Source: Bdellovibrionales bacterium (lineage in GTDB: Bacteria; Bdellovibrionota; Bdellovibrionia; Bdellovibrionales; UBA1609). From it: 32,762 nucleotides of DNA. Numbering within the stretch: the stretch's first letter is position 1; each line of letters opens with the position of its first letter. The position numbers were made by a program, and so were the translations under genes. Of the stretch, positions 1 to 8,529 are shown one piece after another. The stretch is taken from positions 1-32,762 of the forward strand of contig JALHOQ010000013.1 of assembly GCA_022842925.1 (NCBI GenBank), read 5' to 3'. The notes beneath the pieces are model-generated. The model did not search any database, was not told the origin of the DNA, and saw only the letters and a list, made by a program, of their open reading frames with translations.

Positions 1-2
1 TG

Positions 3-152
3 CGCTTTGTCGCGATCTGTTTAGCTTTTCTGTCGCTTGGCGCAAGCCTAGTCGGTTATGTCGTGCTCTACTTTGTGCTCGATCAGAAATCCGAGCCCAA
101 AAAAATTCAGAGTTCCGACAACAAACCCGTCACGCCCCCGGTGACCACATAA
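3..152 (+). CDS. C-terminal fragment of a CDS truncated by the window edge; contains one hydrophobic segment (possible TM)
   Basis: Open frame from base 3: RFVAICLAFLSLGASLVGYVVLYFVLDQKSEPKKIQSSDNKPVTPPVTT*, stop TAA at 150-152. Not in the ORF track because the start lies outside the window. Confidence 0.55.
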   Translation, partial: RFVAICLAFLSLGASLVGYVVLYFVLDQKSEPKKIQSSDNKPVTPPVTT

Positions 153-418
153 ATATTCGTATAGCCCGCGGCTTCGAGTTCGCGGGCGATTTCGGCCGAA
201 GTGCCACCATCCTGGCAAAGCAATAGGATCGGATACTCCAGCGGCGTATTTTGCGCCTTCAGATGCCCGGCCAATTCAGGAGCCTCCATCGCCGTCGCGC
301 GACTCAGGTACTGATCGAGATTTGGCGCAATCGGTCTTTTTTCAGTACGCAAATCAAAAAAGAAAAACTGACTGGGACTGAGAAAGAGATTCTCCAGCTG
401 AAAAAGGCCGATCTCCAT
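107..418 (-). CDS. Rhodanese-like domain protein
   Basis: 103 aa; FFFDLRTE...PILLLCQDGGTSAEIARELEAAGYTNIYVVTGGVTGL matches the rhodanese pattern (active-site loop CQDGGTS followed by A..L...GY..V..+.GG). Confidence 0.75.
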   Translation of the reverse strand: MEIGLFQLENLFLSPSQFFFFDLRTEKRPIAPNLDQYLSRATAMEAPELAGHLKAQNTPLEYPILLLCQDGGTSAEIARELEAAGYTNIYVVTGGVTGLLSEL

Positions 419-1593
419 TAACGTTTTCCTCCCTCAGGGAGGCGGCTATAGTGCCGAAGCGTGATCAAAGCCGCGACCAAAACGAGAGTTCCGGCGTTGG
501 CGAAGGGCGCGCTGGAATTGATTTGATAGAGGTAGCCGCCGATGGCCGGCCCGATGATCCGGGCGACCGCTGAAAGACTTTGTGAAACACCGAGGTTGTT
601 GCCTTGCACAGTATCGCCGCTCAGGAGACTCACGCTGCCATTCAGTGACGGCGTTGCGAAACCGTTGCCGAATCCTAGCAAAGTCACGGCCACGGCCATA
701 AGCGGAATCGTATCCGCCACGCTCATTAAGTAAAACGCGGCGGCCGTGAGTGCCAGACCGACGTAGAGCAGTTTGCGCTCGCCGAACTTAGGCATCCATT
801 TTCGGATCAAATAGCCCTGCGTGAATACCAAGATCAAACCGATATAGGCAAAACCCCAACTGGCCTCGGCCAGGGTCCACTGGAATTTGTCCTGCACATA
901 GAGGAACAGCGAGGCCTCGATCAACGCCATGGCGAGGGTGTTGATAAAAATCAGGAAAATCACCGTGCCGAGTACGGGTGTACCGAGAGCTCCGAAGATT
1001 TTTTTAAATCGCGACTTTTTCTCGGACGCGGACTCCTTGCGCTTAAGCGACTCCGGAAGATAGCGAATCGCGAGAAGGAAGTTCACGAAGCAGACCGCCG
1101 CCGCGACGAACGCCGGACTCGACGGATTGTCCATCACATGGGCCGAAATCCCACCAATAAAAGGACCGAGCAGAAAGCCCAGGCCGAAGGCGGCGCCGAT
1201 CAATCCCATTCCCTTGCTGCGATCCTTAGATTCGGTAATGTCCGCAATGTAAGCCATGGCGGTTGAAATATTCCCGCCGAATAAGCCTGCAAATCCGCGC
1301 GCGATCATTAAGCCGGTCAGTTCGGCCGAAAGACCAAATCCGGCATGGGCGACGGCGGAACCGAAAAGACTCACCAGAATAATCGGACGACGGCCGTAGC
1401 GATCACTGAGCTGTCCCCAAATCGGCGCGAAAATAAACTGCATGAGCGAATACACACTCATCAACAAGCCGACTTGCAGCGGGCTGGCGCCATATACTTT
1501 GGCCAGATAGGGATTGAGCGGGATAATGATACCGAAGCCCACTAAATCCATGAAGACAGTTAAAAAAATAATGGCGAGACGCTTGTCTTTCAC
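418..1593 (-). CDS. MFS transporter (TetA/multidrug efflux-like)
   Basis: 391 aa, many TM helices; MFS motif A-like GQLSDRYGRRPIILVSLFGSA and N-terminal FMDLVGFGIIIPLNP typical of the TetA-like MFS subgroup. Confidence 0.9.
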   Translation of the reverse strand: MKDKRLAIIFLTVFMDLVGFGIIIPLNPYLAKVYGASPLQVGLLMSVYSLMQFIFAPIWGQLSDRYGRRPIILVSLFGSAVAHAGFGLSAELTGLMIARGFAGLFGGNISTAMAYIADITESKDRSKGMGLIGAAFGLGFLLGPFIGGISAHVMDNPSSPAFVAAAVCFVNFLLAIRYLPESLKRKESASEKKSRFKKIFGALGTPVLGTVIFLIFINTLAMALIEASLFLYVQDKFQWTLAEASWGFAYIGLILVFTQGYLIRKWMPKFGERKLLYVGLALTAAAFYLMSVADTIPLMAVAVTLLGFGNGFATPSLNGSVSLLSGDTVQGNNLGVSQSLSAVARIIGPAIGGYLYQINSSAPFANAGTLVLVAALITLRHYSRLPEGGKR

Positions 1594-1622
1594 AAGCCAA
1601 CCATTAACACTTAAAGTCTCAA

Positions 1623-2813
1623 ATGCTCACTCTTTTTTTGCTTCTCATCACCATGGGATTCAGCGCCGCGGCCGAAGTTCCACAGGCTCCAGACGGATTG
1701 GATTTCCGCGTCGATGCCAACCTGACCTATTTTTCGTCGCAAACCAATTACCTGCCCGGCGGGGGAAGCAGCCAAGATCTGCGTAACGGCGGTTACTTCA
1801 CTGATATCATTGGCCGCCTGCAGTACACTCAGGATTTGAGTAAGTCGCAACGGGTGTATGGCGGATTCACCTACAGCCAAACCGAAAGCTATGACGGAAC
1901 CAACACGCGCACCAATAACGGTTTCAACGAGATTTTAACTGGTGGGCAAATGTGGTTCCGCATGGGTTCCTATAACTTGGTCGCAGCGGGCGATCTCGTG
2001 TATCCGCTTTACCGCGTGAGCCGCGACGCCGACGATGTTCCGCTGGGCGAAGGCGCTATGAAGATCCGCGCCGGCGCGTGGTTTATTTACCCCATGGGCA
2101 AACTGAGCCCTTTCGTAAATATGGCCTACGAATATCGCGACGAGGGCCGCTCGCACGCCATTCCCTACTCAGTCGGCGCCTACTACAAGTTCGGTCGCTC
2201 GTTTTGGGTTCAGGGTGAGTATCGCGGTTTCGAAAAGTTGTTCGACAACGCCGACACAGAGAACCGCACCAACCGCGATCAGTTTTTACAGCGCGTGAGC
2301 GGTGGAAGTTATAGATATTTCGCGCTCAATCCGGCGATGAGTGAGCTCGCGGCATCGACCGGATACTCATTTGGCACGATCACGGTCTATGGTGAAGCGG
2401 CCTATATGGTGAACGGCGCCAATGTAGCCGATGGCATGACCTTTATGGCGGGCTTAGCTTATGTGCCCGGCGGACGCATCTCTGGATCCGGCACTGCGGA
2501 GGAGGAAGACGAAGAGACGTACAATCCCAATCGACGTTCGCGCCGGATGGAGCCGATTGAAGAACGACTTCCTCCCGATGACGACGGCTTTATGGCCGAA
2601 CCCGATCCGCGGGTTCCTCCTGAGCCCGCCGCGGCCCCGGCCGAGAATTCGGGCCGCAGCAGCGGCGACGTCCAACTGCAAATGCGCCGCGCTTCACCCA
2701 AGGCGAAGCCCGCGCCGAAACCCAAGCCCAAAGCGAAGCCCAAGCCTAAGAGCAAAAAGGACAAGATCGATAAAATGCTGCGGAATACGGAGAAAACGCT
2801 GCAGGATCTGTGA
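1623..2813 (+). CDS. Outer-membrane beta-barrel-like protein with a low-complexity acidic/Pro then Pro/Lys/Ala-rich C-terminal extension
   Basis: Signal peptide MLTLFLLLITMGFSAAAE; alternating amphipathic strands rich in Tyr/Gly; C-terminus KAKPAPKPKPKAKPKPKSKKDKIDKMLRNTEKTLQDL. Confidence 0.7.
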   Translation: MLTLFLLLITMGFSAAAEVPQAPDGLDFRVDANLTYFSSQTNYLPGGGSSQDLRNGGYFTDIIGRLQYTQDLSKSQRVYGGFTYSQTESYDGTNTRTNNGFNEILTGGQMWFRMGSYNLVAAGDLVYPLYRVSRDADDVPLGEGAMKIRAGAWFIYPMGKLSPFVNMAYEYRDEGRSHAIPYSVGAYYKFGRSFWVQGEYRGFEKLFDNADTENRTNRDQFLQRVSGGSYRYFALNPAMSELAASTGYSFGTITVYGEAAYMVNGANVADGMTFMAGLAYVPGGRISGSGTAEEEDEETYNPNRRSRRMEPIEERLPPDDDGFMAEPDPRVPPEPAAAPAENSGRSSGDVQLQMRRASPKAKPAPKPKPKAKPKPKSKKDKIDKMLRNTEKTLQDL

Positions 2814-2816
2814 GCT

Positions 2817-2836
2817 GACTCGGCCCGGGCCGAGTC
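2817..2836. terminator. Perfect 20-bp GC-rich palindrome between two convergent genes; candidate bidirectional terminator
   Basis: GACTCGGCCC|GGGCCGAGTC directly after the stop of the 1623-2813 CDS and before the 3' end of divIVA (2852). No clear U-tract. Confidence 0.45.
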
Positions 2837-2851
2837 GGCTAGCTCGGCGCT

Positions 2852-3424
2852 TTACAAATCCGCCATTTTCTTTTGGATCGACTCGGCGATTCGCGCCTTG
2901 AGCGCGCTCTCGTCTGTGAGTGCGGCCGACTCGCGAATTTCGGCATGAAGCTTCGCTTCGATTGTTGGGTTGGGCATAATCTTCGCGCCCTGATCGATCA
3001 TCTGCAGGTGGCTTTGGATAATCGCCTTGAGGTTGTTTTCGAACTGCATGCGAACTTTTTTAAGCTCGGTGATCTCGTTGTAAATGCGCTTGAGTGAATC
3101 GCGGGCTTCGCGCACGATGACGTCGGCCTTTTGACTGGCGTCATTTATGATCAGCTTCGCTTCGCGCTCGGCATCCACGTGCATTTTCTCGCTCATTCGG
3201 GTGGCGGTGGTGATGGTGGATTTGAGCAGCTCATCGCGCTCGCGGTACTCGACGACGGCCATTTCTTTCTCGCGCAGATTTTCTTTGAGAGAGTTTCGCT
3301 CCTTAATCAGAGCTTCCATCTCTTCAGCCACGAGGCGCATAAAGTCCATAACCTCTTCCGGGTCGAGACCCATCATTTTGCGGCCGAACGATTTATGAGC
3401 AATGTCGATTGGAGCGATGCGCAT
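2852..3424 (-). CDS. divIVA: DivIVA domain protein
   Basis: 190 aa; N-terminus MRIAPIDIAHKSFGRKMMGLDPEEVMDFMRLVAEEMEALIKERNSL matches the DivIVA N-terminal domain (F....GYD..EVD.FL), followed by long coiled coil. Confidence 0.85.
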   Translation of the reverse strand: MRIAPIDIAHKSFGRKMMGLDPEEVMDFMRLVAEEMEALIKERNSLKENLREKEMAVVEYRERDELLKSTITTATRMSEKMHVDAEREAKLIINDASQKADVIVREARDSLKRIYNEITELKKVRMQFENNLKAIIQSHLQMIDQGAKIMPNPTIEAKLHAEIRESAALTDESALKARIAESIQKKMADL

Positions 3425-3486
3425 AACTACCCCCTGCCTAATAGCTTAAAGGCTCAGCGCGCAATTTTGCAATATGTCATTCTGAA

Positions 3487-3537
3487 GTACGCCGTTCCTT
3501 TTCACGACTCTGCGAGTCGCGAAAGGGAACGGCGTAC
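3487..3537. repeat. 24-bp near-perfect inverted repeat with a 3-nt loop
   Basis: GTACGCCGTTCCTTTTCACGACTC-TGC-GAGTCGCGAAAGGGAACGGCGTAC; 22/24 paired. Lies between proC stop (3542) and divIVA start (3424), both on the minus strand. Confidence 0.8.
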
Positions 3538-3541
3538 CTAA

Positions 3542-4354
3542 CTACTCCTGAGCAAGCTCACGGTCGCGAAGGGCGGACTTCTCGAACGAGTAACGAAGTA
3601 GGCGCTCGATTTCGAGTTCGCGCATGGAAGCGAGCCCGGCCGCCGTGATCCCTTTTTTGCTGGTGACCCGGCTTTGCAGCTCTTCTAAAGATTGCGTGCC
3701 CGAGCGCAGCGCCAACTCCGATGCACCTAAGAAGGTGTGAATCGTCAGCTGCTGCGCGGTTTCGGGATCGAGTCCGTGCTCCTCGAGCCATTCCTGCCAG
3801 TAAATCATCAGCTCATAAACGAAGCCGACCCCGGCCGAAGATGCCACCGAAAACGCCTCAAAGGCATCGCCCTCATCCAACTTTATGGTAAAGCCCAGCG
3901 GCTTGAACATCCGATCCATAAACGAATCGGCGCGAAGGCTATCGCCCAAGGTGCAGTACGCGAAGCTACCTTTCATAACCTTGGCCGGCGTGTTGGCCAT
4001 CAATCGCACTAGGTTTCGGCATTGGGGCAGAAGTTTTTTAAGTTTACGCAGCTTAACCCCAGCCGCGAGACTGATCACGAGTTGGTCTTCGGTGAATGCG
4101 GACGAAATATTCTCGACCGCCGTTTCCAAATCCTGGGGTTTTACCGCCAGAATGACGACGTCGGATTTTTCAACCACGCCCTCATTGGTTGAGCACACCT
4201 GCACCTTGAACTGCTCTTCAAGCCGTTGCAGTTTGCCGGGCGTCCGATTACTTACGAAAATTTCGTCGGGCTTGGCCAAACCCTTGCCCAGCCAGCCTTC
4301 CACGATGGCGTGGGCCATGTTCCCGGCGCCAATAAATCCCACCGATTCTTTCAT
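3542..4354 (-). CDS. proC: Pyrroline-5-carboxylate reductase
   Basis: 270 aa; N-terminal VGFIGAGNMAHAIVEGWL, VILAVKPQDLE, LVRLMANTPAKV and C-terminal V.S.KGITAAGL are characteristic of ProC. Confidence 0.93.
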   Translation of the reverse strand: MKESVGFIGAGNMAHAIVEGWLGKGLAKPDEIFVSNRTPGKLQRLEEQFKVQVCSTNEGVVEKSDVVILAVKPQDLETAVENISSAFTEDQLVISLAAGVKLRKLKKLLPQCRNLVRLMANTPAKVMKGSFAYCTLGDSLRADSFMDRMFKPLGFTIKLDEGDAFEAFSVASSAGVGFVYELMIYWQEWLEEHGLDPETAQQLTIHTFLGASELALRSGTQSLEELQSRVTSKKGITAAGLASMRELEIERLLRYSFEKSALRDRELAQE

Positions 4355-4364
4355 AATTCACCTT

Positions 4365-5069
4365 TCACTCGCGCGGCCCGAATACATCCGAGCCGACTCG
4401 AATCCAAGTCGCGCCTTCTTCAACCGCGACCGCAAAATCCTGGCTCGTACCCATCGACAGCTGATCCAGTGGATGCACGGCTTTGAGCGGCGCGGGCAGC
4501 GCGGCTCTCAGCTCCCACAACAACCGACGGGCGCGATGGAAATAGGGACGCACGGCCTCCGGATTCTCCGTCTGCGGCGGCATCACCATTAAACCCTGAA
4601 GTCGTAAGTTTTTAAAGCCTACTGTTTTCTCCACAAGGTCGCGCAGCTCTGCTTCCGAAGCGCCGCCCTTGCTGGTCTCCTCGGCCACATTAAACTGAGC
4701 AAAAACTTTTTGCGGCCGCTCTGTCGATAGGGTATCGAAAGCGGCTGCGATTTCGATCCGATCAATCGAGTGAATGTAGGCGAACTTTCCCACCAGCATT
4801 TTCACTTTGTTCGACTGGATGCGGCCGATAAAGTGCCACGCGACCGGCATGTTCTCCAATTGCTCCAATTTCGTAACTGCTTCTTGCGCATAATTTTCGG
4901 CAAAGTCAGTTTGGCCGGCATCAAAAGCCGCGCGAATTTTCGCGATATCCTGACCTTTGGAAACGGCCAGCAGGCGCGCCGATCCGGGTGCACGGCCAGC
5001 GCGAACTTCACTTTGCAAAATTCTCTGCTTAACTTTTTCGAGGCGGCTGCCTACGGATGTGCCATCCAT
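4365..5069 (-). CDS. yggS: YggS/PROSC family pyridoxal-5'-phosphate homeostasis protein
   Basis: LLAVSKGQDIAKIRAAFDAGQTDFAENYAQEAVTKL, WHFIGRIQSNK, SMGTSQDFAVAVEEGATWIRVGSDVFG are YggS signatures. The ORF track runs to 5180; the internal Met (MDGTSVGSRL) at 5069 is the more likely start. Confidence 0.9.
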   Translation of the reverse strand: MDGTSVGSRLEKVKQRILQSEVRAGRAPGSARLLAVSKGQDIAKIRAAFDAGQTDFAENYAQEAVTKLEQLENMPVAWHFIGRIQSNKVKMLVGKFAYIHSIDRIEIAAAFDTLSTERPQKVFAQFNVAEETSKGGASEAELRDLVEKTVGFKNLRLQGLMVMPPQTENPEAVRPYFHRARRLLWELRAALPAPLKAVHPLDQLSMGTSQDFAVAVEEGATWIRVGSDVFGPRE

Positions 5070-5640
5070 TTTCTTCGAGAACTCTTTCCAACCGTTCCAG
5101 CGGTAAGCCGACGACATTACTCCAAGACCCCGTGGTAGAGGACACAAATTTGCCGGCCCGGCCTTGGATGCCGTATCCACCGGCCTTGTCCATGGGCTCG
5201 CCAGTGGCCACGTACTCCTGGATCTCGTCTTCGGTCAGCGAACGAAACTCGACCTCAGTCTGCTCATAGCCCTGCCAGAACTTGCCTGAATGCGACTCCA
5301 CCAGTGCCATTCCGGTAATAACGCGATGCGCACGACCCGACAAAAGTCGCAAAAATGCCAGCGCCTCCTCGACCGAAGTCGGCTTGCCTAAGATTTGATC
5401 ACCCAGGGCCACGATCGTATCGGCCGCGAGGATTAAATAGCCTTGTGATTTCAGATCTTTATTCTGGTCCAGACAGGCCTGCGCCTTCTGTGTCGCAAGA
5501 TGAGACGCGTTCTCCTCCGGATTCAAATTTTCTTCAATATTTTCCGATAGTTTTACTGGAGAGACAGTGAATTCATACCCGGCTTCAAACAACAGTTCAC
5601 GGCGGCGTGGGGATTGGCTGGCAAGGACAAGATTTAACAT
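5029..5640 (-). CDS. maf: Maf-like nucleotide pyrophosphatase
   Basis: LVLASQSPRRRELL at the N-terminus, LAADTIVALGDQILGKP, SGRAHRVITGMAL, DKAGGYGIQGRAG are Maf/HAM1-superfamily motifs. Overlaps the likely yggS start. Confidence 0.93.
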   Translation of the reverse strand: MLNLVLASQSPRRRELLFEAGYEFTVSPVKLSENIEENLNPEENASHLATQKAQACLDQNKDLKSQGYLILAADTIVALGDQILGKPTSVEEALAFLRLLSGRAHRVITGMALVESHSGKFWQGYEQTEVEFRSLTEDEIQEYVATGEPMDKAGGYGIQGRAGKFVSSTTGSWSNVVGLPLERLERVLEENGWHIRRQPPRKS

Positions 5641-5676
5641 CTCTCCATGTAATGCGAACCGAAAGGTTTCTAGTCA

Positions 5677-6582
5677 ATGCTGAGTTTTGAATTTTTCATA
5701 CTTATCTCGGGTTTAGCTCTCGCCGCCCTCAGCGTTTATCTTTTTGCGAGCGCGATCTTCACCAATAACTCCGATGCGGAAGCGTTAGCCTGGGCGTCGG
5801 GTGACGAACCCATCCGGTCGAAGAGCGGCTTGATTAACTTTTCGCGACCGCTGGTTCACAACTTCACGCTGCAGCATGCGCAAAGGATCAAACGCAAAGC
5901 CTATCGCGAAAAAGTTCGCCGCACTCTCCTGACGGCCGGACTCAGCCGAGAGTTGAACGAAGACGAGTTTATTGGCCTTAAAATTCTATGGGGAATTTTT
6001 CTTCCCATCATGCTCGTGATTATGAATTTCGCCTTGCAGCTCGGCATGCCCTTATGGTTCGCGCCGTTCCTCGGACTGATTGGCTGGAATTTTCCCGACT
6101 TCTACGCCACCAATGCGCGCAAGCAACGTTACGTCGCCGTCGTAATGGATCTGCCGTTCTTTATCGACCTGATGGCGCTGAGTACGGAAGCAGGCCTGGA
6201 TTTAATGGGTGCGATTCAACGCATCGTCGACAAGGCCGATGACAGCGTCTTGGCCGAGGAGTTCCGGTTGGTCCTCAAGGACATCAAACTTGGCAGCTCC
6301 CGTCGTGAGGCTTTGGGCCGCCTCGCGGACCGCCTCGACATTCCCGAGATCACGAGCTTCTCCGCCGTTGTGCGTGATGCCGAAGACTCCGGAGCCAGCA
6401 TCGCCGGCGTGCTGAAAGATCAGTCGATCCAGATGCGTCTCGAGCGTTTTGTTCGGGCGGAAAAAGCGGGAGCGCGCGCCTCGCAACTGATGCTCTTCCC
6501 GCTCATGTTTTTGATTCTTCCCGCTGTGTTCACGATGGTGTTCTCGCCGGTGGTTTTACAATTCTTCTACGGGGGCAAATAG
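5677..6582 (+). CDS. TadC-like type II secretion system F-domain protein (Tad/Flp pilus platform family)
   Basis: 301 aa with flanking TM segments; LPFFIDLMALSTEAGLDLMGAIQRIVD..., LAEEFRLVLKDIKLGSSRREALGRLADRLD, PLMFLILPAVFTMVFSPVVLQFF are typical of TadB/TadC T2SSF domains. Confidence 0.85.
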   Translation: MLSFEFFILISGLALAALSVYLFASAIFTNNSDAEALAWASGDEPIRSKSGLINFSRPLVHNFTLQHAQRIKRKAYREKVRRTLLTAGLSRELNEDEFIGLKILWGIFLPIMLVIMNFALQLGMPLWFAPFLGLIGWNFPDFYATNARKQRYVAVVMDLPFFIDLMALSTEAGLDLMGAIQRIVDKADDSVLAEEFRLVLKDIKLGSSRREALGRLADRLDIPEITSFSAVVRDAEDSGASIAGVLKDQSIQMRLERFVRAEKAGARASQLMLFPLMFLILPAVFTMVFSPVVLQFFYGGK

Positions 6583-6926
6583 TGAAGCTCCTCGACGCAC
6601 GCACCAACCAGACTCTCGTGCCCCGGCTCGAAGTGGCAAAGTCGGCGTGGGCCTGCATGCGCGGTCTTCTGGGTCGCGAAAATCTCGACGCCGACGAAGG
6701 CCTGTGGATCACACAGCGTGGAAGCATTCACACTTTTTTTATGAAATTCCCGATCGACGTGGTTTTTGTCGATCGCGAACTGACCGTAACCAAAACCGTC
6801 GCGCAAGTCGAACCGGGCCGGTTCGTATGGCGCGGATGGAAATCGTATAGCGTGATCGAACTCCAGGCCGGGTTCTTGGAGCGCCATCCGATTCGCGTGG
6901 GTGACAAGCTGCATGTGGATTCTTAG
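6582..6926 (+). CDS. DUF192 family protein
   Basis: 114 aa; AKSAWACMRGLLGRENLDADEGLWITQRGSIHTFFMKFPIDVVFVDRELTV...VIELQAG matches the DUF192 pattern (R..GLM.R..L....G.......IHTFFM.FPIDV.F.D). Starts in the stop codon of the TadC-like gene. Confidence 0.85.
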   Translation: MKLLDARTNQTLVPRLEVAKSAWACMRGLLGRENLDADEGLWITQRGSIHTFFMKFPIDVVFVDRELTVTKTVAQVEPGRFVWRGWKSYSVIELQAGFLERHPIRVGDKLHVDS

Positions 6927-8529
6927 ATTCTTGAACGGCCCTTTGGCCGGACAAATCGTGCCGCTCAACAAACACTCCACTCTGCTGGGGCGAGCGCCGA
7001 ATTGCGACATCAAGATTCCAAGCGGTAATATTTCAAAAGAACACACCCGCATCGAAGTCTTTGACGACAAGCTGATCATCTCGGATGCGGGATCACGCAA
7101 CGGCACATTCCTCAACGGCATTCAGATTCGCTCGCAGAAAGCCAAATCCGGCGACAAGATCGCCATTCACGATATTTTCTTTGAGGTGCAAAAGGTCCCC
7201 GACGGATGGGCTCAACGCTACCAGCAGCCGTACCCCGTTTACGGTCAGCCGCATGCTCAGCAACAGCAAGCCTATAATGGCAATGCCGCTTATCAACAGC
7301 AACCGATCCAAGGTGAACCGATCCCGCAAGATGAGATGCAACAGGAAGATTTCGCCGCCAATTTTCCACGTTGGGCTTCGGGCGCCCAAGGGTACATGGA
7401 AGATGTGGTCCTGCCGGGAGTTTATAAACTTCCCGAGATGTTCGAATTCAAATGGGTGCTGGCGGGCTTTATGGCTGGGTTTATCCTCCTCGTCACCGCC
7501 CTGTCGTCCATCCCGCTCGTGCAAATTCTAAAGGTCAGCATCGAAGAAGAAAGCCAGCAACACGCGATGACGATCGCCACGACACTGGCGCGAATCAATC
7601 GACCGTTTCTGACTGCGGGTCAGGAGACCAGTGCGAACGTCGAAATCGCCACATCGCGACCGGGCGTGGCCAAGGCCTACATTATCTCCAATGTCGACGG
7701 CAATGTGATCGCCCCCGCTTCCGAATCGGGAAAATATCCGAACATGGATTACGTGCACGAGGGACGCAAGGGCAACAAGGAAACTGTCAGTCAGGTGGAC
7801 GACAACACGGTCGTGGCCATGGTTCCCGTAACCGCCTACAATCAAGACGTCGGCGCGCAAACGGTCACGCATTGGGCCGTGGTCTATTACGATATGAGTT
7901 CGCTCGCCGTCGACGACGGCCGCGTGTTGTCGTTGTTTATCACAACTCTTTTCATCTCGCTGATTCTCGGCTTCATTCTTTTTTACTTTCTCTACAAGTC
8001 CATCGAATACCCGATCCGAAGTATCAACCGCCAGCTCGATACCGCGTTGAAGGACGGACTCGACACGATCAACGTGACGTACCAGTTCCCTGCCATTCAA
8101 CTATTGGCCTCTAATATTTCAAGCGCGCTCAATCGCATTCTCACCGGAGGCGAAGGCGGCGGCAACCGCGTGATGGAGCACGACCGAAATCGCGAAGTAC
8201 AAAACCTTGTGGAACTGATCGGCTTCGCCGCCATCGGAGTGCGTGCCGCTGATCTCTCTATCGCCGCCGTTAACCAAACCGCCGAGGCGCGTCTCGGAAT
8301 GCCAGCCGCGCAACTGACCACGATCAACGTCAATGAGATTTCGGATCAGGCACTCAAACTCAGCATCAAGGATTTGATCGAACGCGTGGACCAAAATCCG
8401 GACGACCTGGCCTCCAACGAGCTCGAGTTTAGCGGCTTGAATTTTCAGATTGTGGCCCAGTCGGTCTTTGGCACCGGAAAGATCGCCTATTATCTAATTG
8501 TGCTGCTGCCCACGCAGGAGGGTGAATGA
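6913..8529 (+). CDS. FHA domain membrane protein: FHA - TM - periplasmic sensor-like domain - TM - HAMP/PAS-like region
   Basis: N-terminal FHA (LLGRAPNCDIKIPSGNISKEHTRIEV...SDAGSRNGTFLNGIQI); TM FMAGFILLVTALSSIPLVQIL; second TM LFITTLFISLILGFILFYFLY followed by KSIEYPIRSINRQLDTAL (HAMP-like). ATG at 6913 preferred over the 6901 GTG. No kinase or other output domain recognised. Confidence 0.75.
   Translation: MWILRFLNGPLAGQIVPLNKHSTLLGRAPNCDIKIPSGNISKEHTRIEVFDDKLIISDAGSRNGTFLNGIQIRSQKAKSGDKIAIHDIFFEVQKVPDGWAQRYQQPYPVYGQPHAQQQQAYNGNAAYQQQPIQGEPIPQDEMQQEDFAANFPRWASGAQGYMEDVVLPGVYKLPEMFEFKWVLAGFMAGFILLVTALSSIPLVQILKVSIEEESQQHAMTIATTLARINRPFLTAGQETSANVEIATSRPGVAKAYIISNVDGNVIAPASESGKYPNMDYVHEGRKGNKETVSQVDDNTVVAMVPVTAYNQDVGAQTVTHWAVVYYDMSSLAVDDGRVLSLFITTLFISLILGFILFYFLYKSIEYPIRSINRQLDTALKDGLDTINVTYQFPAIQLLASNISSALNRILTGGEGGGNRVMEHDRNREVQNLVELIGFAAIGVRAADLSIAAVNQTAEARLGMPAAQLTTINVNEISDQALKLSIKDLIERVDQNPDDLASNELEFSGLNFQIVAQSVFGTGKIAYYLIVLLPTQEGE

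Noticed and set aside
2694-2760. Short repetitive AAGCCCAAGCC-type sequence
   Set aside because: Explained by the KPKAKPKPK low-complexity protein tail; not an independent DNA repeat or CRISPR.
3885-4592. 235-aa plus-strand ORF opposite proC/yggS
   Set aside because: Spans the antisense of two well-supported genes and has no recognisable domain.
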